Shown: positions 48,345-54,068 of the stretch, piece by piece | Position numbering within the stretch: position 1 is the first letter of the stretch | How the letters are laid out: every line of letters begins with the position of its first letter | Source: a virus | IMG/VR virus record: IMGVR_UViG_3300017917_002303 | Coordinates: 1-54,068 of that record | Length of the DNA stretch: 54,068 nucleotides | Direction: 5' to 3' (one strand) | Position numbers and translations under genes: made by a program | Notes under the pieces: generated by a model | The model's input: the letters and a program-made list of their open reading frames with translations, nothing else | Database searches by the model: none | Told to the model about the DNA's origin: nothing

Positions 48345-49190
48345 ATGGCAAACCCTGCTTCAAGACAGGAATTAGTAGACTACGCTAAAAGGCAGTTAGG
48401 ATATCCTGTATTGGAGATCAATCTTGCTGATGAGCAGATTGAAGATCTAATGGATGATGCTATTCAGATATATCAAAATAGACATATGGATGGTGTCGAA
48501 TTGATGTATCTAAAGCATAAAATTACTCAACAATTTCTAGATGCAGTTCAGGCAAGAGGATCTAGTAAAACTATTGGTATAACAACAACTACAGGAACGT
48601 CCAATATTACTGGAATAGGAACAACAACGTTTTCTTTTGAAGAAAATCAAAACTTTATTCAAATTCCAGACGCAGTTATTGGTGTTGAGCGCGTATGGAA
48701 ATTAGATAATCGCGCAATCAGCACAAATATGTTTAGTGTCAATTACCAACTATTTCTTAATGAAATTTATTGGTTTAGTTCAACTGAACTTTTAAATTAT
48801 ACAATGACAAAGAGATATCTAGAAGATATTGATTTTATTTTGCATCCAGATAAGCAAATTAGATTTAATAGAAGACAAAATAGGTTATATCTAGATACCG
48901 ATTATAGTAGTATGAAAGTCGATGATTATATTATCATTCAATGCTATAGGGTTTTAAATCCAAATCAATTTACAAAAGTTTATAATGATCCATTCCTTAA
49001 AAAGTATTTTACTCTTTTAATGAAAAAACAGTGGGGTCAAAACCTTATCAAGTTTAGAGGAGTAAAACTTCCAGGCGGAGTTGAACTAAATGGACGCGAA
49101 ATTTATGAAGATGCTGTAAGAGAATTGGAAAAACTTGAAGAGCGTATGACATATGAGTATGAACTTCCACCATTAGATCTTATTGGATAA
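48345..49190 (+). CDS. 13: Neck protein gp13
   Basis: gp13 closes the head-tail connector after DNA packaging. The product begins MANPASRQELVDYAKRQLGY then PVLEINLADEQIEDLMDDAI, a start I recognise as cyanophage gp13. QIYQNRHMDGVELMYLK and a late section YIIIQCYRVLNPNQF-VYNDPFLKKYF also fit. 281 residues against about 309 in T4. It overlaps gp14 by one base (TAATG). Confidence 0.92.
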   Translation: MANPASRQELVDYAKRQLGYPVLEINLADEQIEDLMDDAIQIYQNRHMDGVELMYLKHKITQQFLDAVQARGSSKTIGITTTTGTSNITGIGTTTFSFEENQNFIQIPDAVIGVERVWKLDNRAISTNMFSVNYQLFLNEIYWFSSTELLNYTMTKRYLEDIDFILHPDKQIRFNRRQNRLYLDTDYSSMKVDDYIIIQCYRVLNPNQFTKVYNDPFLKKYFTLLMKKQWGQNLIKFRGVKLPGGVELNGREIYEDAVRELEKLEERMTYEYELPPLDLIG

Positions 49191-50572
49191 TGTTAAATCC
49201 ATTTTTTACCCAAGGTACAAGATCTGAGCAAACTCTTATTCAAGAGTTGATAGATGAGCATATCAAAATTCATGGAATAGAATTTATCTATCTTCCAAGA
49301 ATATTCGTAAATATAAAATCAATTTTGAGGGAAGTTTCAACATCAAAATTTGATCGCTCTTTCCCAATTGAAGGATATGTTCAAAGTTATGAAGGATTTG
49401 GAGATCCATCAAATATTCTTACAAAATTTGGTGTAAGAACAACTGCAGAAATGCAAATTGTTATTTCACAAAGAAGATTTGAAGATAGTATCACTCCACT
49501 ATTAGAAGGGGTAACTGGATTACCAGATAATCCAACTAGACCATTGGAAGGTGATTTAATTTATTTTCCACTTTCTGACACATTATTTGAAGTAAAGTAT
49601 GTTGAGAACGATCAACCAGCATTTTTTCAACTTCAAAAAAATTATACCTATCTTTTAAAGTGTGAAGCATTTGAATATGAAGATGAAGTTCTCAATACTG
49701 GAATTGATGAAATTGATGATGAATTTGCTTCGTTTGGATACAATGCAACACTAACATTTGTTTCTGCAGGAACAACTGCTGCTGCATTTACTTCATTAGT
49801 TAATGGTGGAGTTCATAAAATTACAATTCTTAATGAGGGAACAGGATATACTGCAGATCCTATAGTCCGTATTGCTCCTCCAGGAATAGGTAGAACTGCA
49901 AAAGCTATTGCAATCACCACTGAAAATAGCGGTGGTTCTAGATCTCTGCAAGCAATTTATATTACAAATCCAGGATTTGGATATACTACTATTCCAACAG
50001 TTCAAATTATTCCTACTGATGGAAGAGGAACTGGAGCATCTGCTGTAGCTGGTATTGGAACAACAGGAACAGTTGGTATTGTCACTATTACTAGCGGCGG
50101 ATCTAGTTATGTTTTACCACCTACTGTTACATTCAGCTCTCCCGTATCAGGTGGTGTTACTGCTATTGGAACTGCTATATTAAATACTCAAAATCAGTTG
50201 CTTGCAATTAGAGTTATCAATGCTGGTTATGGATATACTCAAGCACCAACAATAAATGTTTCTGCTGCGGGAACAATTGGAGTTGGAACTTACCAATACG
50301 CGGATATCATTAGAGGAGTATCTACTGGAACAACTGCATTTGTTGCATCATGGAACCAACCAACACTAACAATGAGAGCACGTAATCTAACTGGTAGATT
50401 TGCTCCTGGTGAAATGGTTCTTGGTGCTGGAACTACTAGTAAAAGTGTTGCATACATACTAAATACAATCAACTATGATGACGACGATCCTTTTGAACAA
50501 AATCAAGAACTTCAATCTGCATCAAATGAAATTCTAGATTTTTCAGAAAAAAATCCATTTGGTGAGGTATAG
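49190..50572 (+). CDS. 14: Neck protein gp14, enlarged by repeats, 460 aa
   Basis: gp14 sits with gp13 at the neck. The first half is clear: MLNPFFTQGTRSEQTLIQEL, FIYLPRIFVN, FPIEGYVQSYEGFGDPSNIL, ISQRRFEDSI, PLEGDLIYFPLSDTLFEVKY. From about residue 195 to 380 is an insertion containing four repeats of the type ILNEGTGYTADP, ITNPGFGYTTIP, ITSGGSSYVLPP and VINAGYGYTQAP, each followed by a GxGxxAxAxxx strand. T4 gp14 is 256 residues, so this insert accounts for most of the excess. The C-terminal LNTINYDDDDPFEQNQELQ resumes the neck protein. Confidence 0.88.
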   Translation: MLNPFFTQGTRSEQTLIQELIDEHIKIHGIEFIYLPRIFVNIKSILREVSTSKFDRSFPIEGYVQSYEGFGDPSNILTKFGVRTTAEMQIVISQRRFEDSITPLLEGVTGLPDNPTRPLEGDLIYFPLSDTLFEVKYVENDQPAFFQLQKNYTYLLKCEAFEYEDEVLNTGIDEIDDEFASFGYNATLTFVSAGTTAAAFTSLVNGGVHKITILNEGTGYTADPIVRIAPPGIGRTAKAIAITTENSGGSRSLQAIYITNPGFGYTTIPTVQIIPTDGRGTGASAVAGIGTTGTVGIVTITSGGSSYVLPPTVTFSSPVSGGVTAIGTAILNTQNQLLAIRVINAGYGYTQAPTINVSAAGTIGVGTYQYADIIRGVSTGTTAFVASWNQPTLTMRARNLTGRFAPGEMVLGAGTTSKSVAYILNTINYDDDDPFEQNQELQSASNEILDFSEKNPFGEV

Positions 50573-50574
50573 AC

Positions 50575-51615
50575 ATGCTAGGAACATATTTCTATCACGA
50601 AATTATTAGAAAAATAGTTATTACATTTGGCACTTTATTTAATAATATTGAAGTAAGGCATAAAGCGGATGACAACGATCAGACTTTAAGTGTTATTAAA
50701 GTTCCAATTGCGTATGGACCAATTCAGAAATTTTTAGCAAGAATTGAACAACAACCAAACTTTGAAAGAACAGTTGCGATTACTTTTCCAAGATTAGCGT
50801 TTGAAATTATATCCTATCGTTATGATCCATCAAGAAAAGTATCACCAATCACTAAATTTTGTGGGGTAGAAGGAAACAAAATTAAGAAAGTTTTCATGCC
50901 AGTCCCATACGATATTGGATTTAGATTGAGTTTTGCATCTAAATTACAAGATGATAGTTTACAAATATTGGAACAAATTTTACCATTTTTCCAACCATCA
51001 TATTCAGTTTCAGTAAAATTAATTGATGAAATTAATGAAGTAAGAGATATTCCATTTACTTTAAATAATATTTCTTTTAGAGATGAATATGAAGGTAGTT
51101 TTGATAAAAGAAGATATATTCAATATGATTTAGATTTTACAGCTAAGACATATTTCTATAACGAATTGCCAACTGATGAAAGCGGTGGCATTATTAAGAA
51201 AGTTCAAATCGATTACTCTTCAGCAATTAGAGCTCCACGGGAAGTTAGGTATGTTGCAACTCCATCTGCAACAAAAGATTACAACAATGATCAAACGACC
51301 ACATTAACTGCAACTTTAGAGGCATCAAAAACTTTAATGAAAGTTACAAGTTCTGCTTCATTAGAAGTTAGAAAGTACATTCAAGTTAATGATGAAGTAA
51401 TGAGGATTGAAGAGATTGATGGTGTAAATATTATTGTTTCTAGAGGACAATATAGTTCTTCAATTCAAGAACATTACTCTGGAGATAAGGTAGATTTAAT
51501 TACTATTGCTGATGATGCATTAATTGATCCTGATGATGATTTCGGATTTAATGAAACTAGAACATTCTTCCAAGATTTTAAATCATTTAGTTCAAGTCAA
51601 GGAAGTGATGTATAA
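50575..51615 (+). CDS. 15: Tail completion protein gp15
   Basis: gp15 is the terminator of tail tube and sheath. MLGTYFYHEIIRKIVITFGT then LFNNIEVRH, VPIAYGPIQKFLARIEQQP and VAITFPRLAFEIISYRYDPS-RK are the gp15 signatures; VPYDIGFRLSFASKLQDDSL and ILPFFQPSYSVSVKLIDE support it. T4 gp15 is 272 residues; here there are 346, the extra being a C-terminal module TTLTATLEASKTLMKV then IQVNDEVMRI, IIVSRGQY, which also occurs in several other virion proteins of the window. Confidence 0.9.
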   Translation: MLGTYFYHEIIRKIVITFGTLFNNIEVRHKADDNDQTLSVIKVPIAYGPIQKFLARIEQQPNFERTVAITFPRLAFEIISYRYDPSRKVSPITKFCGVEGNKIKKVFMPVPYDIGFRLSFASKLQDDSLQILEQILPFFQPSYSVSVKLIDEINEVRDIPFTLNNISFRDEYEGSFDKRRYIQYDLDFTAKTYFYNELPTDESGGIIKKVQIDYSSAIRAPREVRYVATPSATKDYNNDQTTTLTATLEASKTLMKVTSSASLEVRKYIQVNDEVMRIEEIDGVNIIVSRGQYSSSIQEHYSGDKVDLITIADDALIDPDDDFGFNETRTFFQDFKSFSSSQGSDV

Positions 51616-51618
51616 AGA

Positions 51619-52029
51619 ATGGAAAACACGTTTGATGCTATCGATAAGGCGCTTGATATAAAAGCGGAGATGGTGGAAACTGTCAAAGAAAAACCACCAA
51701 TAGAAACTCCTGATGATCCACAAAAAGACTATGAATACAGTAGAGCACAATTATATACTCTTATCGAAAAGGGTCAAGAAGCAGTTAGTGGTATCCTTGA
51801 ACTAGCTCAAGATAGTCAACATCCAAGAGCATTTGAAGTTGCTGGTCAACTTATTAAATCTGTAGGTGATGTTACAGATAAACTACTCGAATTACAAAAG
51901 AAGATGAAAGATATTGAAAAACCACAAGCAAATGGTCCAAAAACCGTTAATAATGCACTGTTCGTTGGTTCAACTGCAGAGTTACAAAAAATGTTAAAGC
52001 AGGGACTTCTAAATAATGATAAGAAGTAA
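51619..52029 (+). CDS. 16: Terminase small subunit gp16
   Basis: gp16 recognises DNA and stimulates gp17 in headful packaging. The 136-residue product has the family layout: an acidic start (FDAIDKALDIKAEMVE), DYEYSRAQLYTLIEKGQEAV, a central coiled-coil LAQDSQHPRAFEVAGQLIKS then VTDKLLELQKKMKDIEK, and the C-terminal NNALFVGSTAELQKMLKQ typical of cyanophage gp16. It follows gp15 by 3 bp. gp17 is not in the next position, where an unrelated basic protein lies. Confidence 0.92.
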   Translation: MENTFDAIDKALDIKAEMVETVKEKPPIETPDDPQKDYEYSRAQLYTLIEKGQEAVSGILELAQDSQHPRAFEVAGQLIKSVGDVTDKLLELQKKMKDIEKPQANGPKTVNNALFVGSTAELQKMLKQGLLNNDKK

Positions 52030-52041
52030 TCAATTTTTAGT

Positions 52042-53526
52042 GTGAAGGATCACGAAGTTTCAATGGCAAATAGTCAACTTGATAAGACTATTGCTAACGC
52101 TAAAAAACTAAAAGCAAGACTTGGCAAGAAGGAGAAAAATATTCCTGCTTGGGTTCAGGCTAAGATTACTGATACTGATCATAATATGGATGCTGCTGCA
52201 TCATATTCAGTTAAAGAAGATTTGAGGAAGTGGTTTGGTAAAGGTGGTGAAGGTGGAGTTGGTGGTGGTGGTTGGGATAGATATAATACAAAGGGTGAAA
52301 GAATTGGTAAATGTGCTCGTGAACCTGGTGAACCAAAACCAAAATGTTTATCTAAAGAAAAAGCAGCGAAGATGTCTAAAGATGAAATTGCTTCTGCAGT
52401 GAGAAGAAAACGTAAAGAAGATCCAGTAGCTGATCGTTCAGGAAAAGGAGGAAAACCAGTTATGTCATCGAACAAAATTGATGAGCAATCAGCACAAGAC
52501 TATCAAAAATTTGATCGTAGAGTGACATCAGCAATGGCAGCGAAATCGCCAGATTTAAAAGTTAAACTTTTAAAACTTGCTGGACAAGCACATCCATCTT
52601 CCCAAGTAAAAACTGCAGAGCAGTTTATGGAAGCCTGTTGGAAGGGATATAAGCAAGTTGGAATGAAGAAGAAAGGAAAAAGAATGGTTCCAAATTGTGT
52701 TCCAGAAGAAACAGAAATTGATGAAATGATTGCTTTAGCAGCTCCAATTGTAAGAGGAATTGCAGCAATATCAAGAATTGGACAAGGTGTTTCAAAAGCA
52801 GGACAGGCATTAAAAACTGGAACACAAAAAGTAGGATCAAAAATTAAAGATGTTGCTAAAACAGCATCAGAAATTTCAGGAGAAATTAAAAAACAACCTT
52901 TAGATGCAAAAAAAGTAAAAGGACCAGAATGGAAGAAGGGATTAAAAAAAGCAGGTGAAACTGCAAAATCAGCGATAAGAACTACCACTGGCGGTTTTGC
53001 TTCAATGTATGAACCAAGAGAAGAATATATTATGGAAAAAAATGTTCCAACAAATCCTTCGTTATGGTCTAAAGCGAAAGCACAAGCAAGAGCAAAATTT
53101 GATGTCTATCCATCCGCCTATGCTAATGGATGGGCTGCCAAATGGTATAAATCCAAAGGTGGCGGATGGAAGAAATCCGCAAAGGAGAGTTATGACGGAA
53201 CAAGAGAACTACTTTCTTTTAGTAATTTTAGGAAGATCTCTAACGATAGCTTCAGTAATGCGGAGGAAACAGTAAATGAAGTTGCAGCATGGCAACGTAA
53301 AGAAGGAAAAAATAAAGAGGGTGGATTAAATGAAAAGGGGAGGAAATCATATGAAGAAGAAAATCCAGGTTCAGATCTAAAAGCACCTTCAAAAAAAGTT
53401 GGTAATCCAAGAAGAAAATCATTTTGTGCCCGTATGACTGGCATGAAGAAAAAATTAACTTCATCTAAAACTGCCAATGATCCAAATTCACGTATCAATA
53501 AATCATTAAGAGCCTGGAACTGCTGA
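52042..53526 (+). CDS. Basic multi-domain phage protein, DUF5872/DUF6321-like, 494 aa
   Basis: Four parts in order: residues 1-55 with DHEVSMANSQLDKTIANAKK and PAWVQAKITDTDHNMDAA; residues 60-140 a DUF5872-like region (LRKWFGKGGEGGVGGGGWDR, GKCAREPGEPKPKCLSKEKA, RRKRKEDPVADRSGKGGKP); a middle Lys/Ala-rich helical part (AKSPDLKVKLLKLAGQAHPS, then KYGWKKSAK-type WAAKWYKSKGGGWKK near 375); and a C-terminal DUF6321-like region near 410-494 (AWQRKEGKNKEGGLNEKGRK, NPRRKSFCARMTGMKKKLTS). The start is GTG 52042 or ATG 52063. Very basic, probably DNA-binding, possibly packaged in the head. Domain names are from memory of the pattern. Confidence 0.72.
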   Translation: MKDHEVSMANSQLDKTIANAKKLKARLGKKEKNIPAWVQAKITDTDHNMDAAASYSVKEDLRKWFGKGGEGGVGGGGWDRYNTKGERIGKCAREPGEPKPKCLSKEKAAKMSKDEIASAVRRKRKEDPVADRSGKGGKPVMSSNKIDEQSAQDYQKFDRRVTSAMAAKSPDLKVKLLKLAGQAHPSSQVKTAEQFMEACWKGYKQVGMKKKGKRMVPNCVPEETEIDEMIALAAPIVRGIAAISRIGQGVSKAGQALKTGTQKVGSKIKDVAKTASEISGEIKKQPLDAKKVKGPEWKKGLKKAGETAKSAIRTTTGGFASMYEPREEYIMEKNVPTNPSLWSKAKAQARAKFDVYPSAYANGWAAKWYKSKGGGWKKSAKESYDGTRELLSFSNFRKISNDSFSNAEETVNEVAAWQRKEGKNKEGGLNEKGRKSYEEENPGSDLKAPSKKVGNPRRKSFCARMTGMKKKLTSSKTANDPNSRINKSLRAWNC

Positions 53527-53858
53527 TGAAATCCTTCAAAGAATTTTTATCCGAAAGCGTAAATATTTCTGGAAATGCTTCTGTAGGAACCATTATTGTT
53601 AATGGTGGTACGGAAACAGAAACTCCAGTTAAGGAAACATTTACTGCTGAAGTTTTTTGGCATGGAAATTTATATAATATGGTTTTTGAATTGGAAGAAA
53701 AAGGTCTTCCAACTAGATGGGAATTGTCTAGAAGATTACAAGAAGAATATCCTGGAGCAGTAGTGCATAACATTTATCCAGATTATTCAAATCCAACATC
53801 ATTAAAAATTAAAGAAATTAAAAAATATCATCCACTAAGATTGCAATGGGAAAATTGA
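53526..53858 (+). CDS. Phage protein with virion-type N-terminus, 110 aa
   Basis: The first residues MKSFKEFLSESVNISG resemble the short N-terminal signal seen in many T4-like phage virion or head-interior proteins. After a Gly/Thr-rich linker (TIIVNGGTETETPVKETF) a compact domain AEVFWHGNLYNMVFELEEKG then TRWELSRRLQEEYPGAVVHN follows. It overlaps the previous gene by one base. It may be a capsid-interior or tail-associated minor protein; the function is not established. Confidence 0.7.
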   Translation: MKSFKEFLSESVNISGNASVGTIIVNGGTETETPVKETFTAEVFWHGNLYNMVFELEEKGLPTRWELSRRLQEEYPGAVVHNIYPDYSNPTSLKIKEIKKYHPLRLQWEN

Positions 53859-53864
53859 AATTAT

Positions 53865-54068
53865 ATGGCACAATTTAATAAAAATACTCAAGATTTTTTA
53901 AATCAAGAAAGAACTCTTTTTGAAGTTAATATGGTCGCCAATAAGAATGGCGAAGTAGTTACTATTGATAATCCATTTCCAGTTACAGGAACTGTTGGAA
54001 TTTCCACAACATCAGTAGTATCAGTAACGTTACCATCAACATCTACTGATGCATTTGGTAGACAAAGA
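53865..54068 (+). CDS. N-terminal part of a virion structural protein (partial)
   Basis: ATG 53865 opens a frame that leaves the right edge after 68 codons. The start MAQFNKNTQDFLNQERTLFE then NKNGEVVTIDNPFPVTGTVG and STDAFGRQR resembles the beginnings of large structural proteins of marine T4-like phages (NPFPVTGTV and DAFGRxRVS segments). The rest of the protein is outside the window. Confidence 0.7.
   Translation, partial: MAQFNKNTQDFLNQERTLFEVNMVANKNGEVVTIDNPFPVTGTVGISTTSVVSVTLPSTSTDAFGRQR

Noticed and set aside
1-54068. tRNA genes
   Set aside because: I looked for T-loop type GTTCGA words in clover-leaf context and found none that fold; the CAGTTCGGGAACTG words belong to the promoter dyads.

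Overview
The window is a contiguous piece of a large, AT-rich T4-like myovirus genome, most likely a marine cyanophage (Kyanoviridae type). The case rests on the ordered virion block at the right: gp25, gp6, a YHYH-type giant structural protein, a gp8-like wedge protein, a DUF4815 protein, fibre proteins, then gp13, gp14, gp15 and gp16. It is supported by T4-type late promoter motifs (TATAAATA and variants) and by a cluster of TTTTCCACA words, the form of DnaA box used by cyanobacteria. No bacterial housekeeping gene, rRNA or tRNA was seen.

Region 1 (1-5109) is a dense run of small plus-strand genes, often overlapping by a few bases, starting with the end of an unknown gene and a Dam-type adenine methyltransferase and including an orphan HicA-like toxin. 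Four of these genes are preceded by copies of one regulatory module: a TGTGnCAGT box (dyad in most copies) lies exactly 50 bp upstream of an extended -10 element in all four. Region 2 (5110-5920) is mostly non-coding and carries five exact TTTTCCACA words plus two near matches within 280 bp, a candidate replication origin, one small gene (5514-5675) and an AT-rich promoter-like stretch.

Region 3 (5921-15611) is an AT-rich accessory island. It holds five diverged SGNH/GDSL-like proteins, a minus-strand PAPS-type sulfotransferase, an HNH endonuclease, two paralogous radical SAM proteins flanking a NodU/CmcH-type carbamoyltransferase, two copies of a tiny peptide gene ending YKLWKLRRxDPYIYE, and a GT-A-like glycosyltransferase. 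The set looks like a system that decorates a surface polymer, virion protein or DNA; which of these cannot be told from sequence. Region 4 (15612-17017) holds short phage-conserved genes, a strong terminator and a perfect late promoter just before gp25.

Region 5 (17018-44489) is the baseplate and fibre block, with very long proteins (2732, 1045, 2327 and 1447 residues) built partly from a few recurring sequence modules. Region 6 (44540-47189) is a second small accessory patch: a coiled-coil protein, a SAM methyltransferase, a ferritin-like di-iron protein with codon use unlike its neighbours, and two overlapping minus-strand P-loop sulfotransferase-like genes. Region 7 (47363-54068) returns to structural genes: a short fibre protein, gp13-gp14-gp15 (neck and tail completion), gp16 (small terminase), an unusual multi-domain basic protein where gp17 would often follow, and the start of another structural gene.

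Most virion genes are followed within a few bases by the next, and late promoter motifs recur at the junctions, so the block is probably read as overlapping late transcripts. Three intrinsic-terminator-like hairpins sit directly against the start codon of the following gene.
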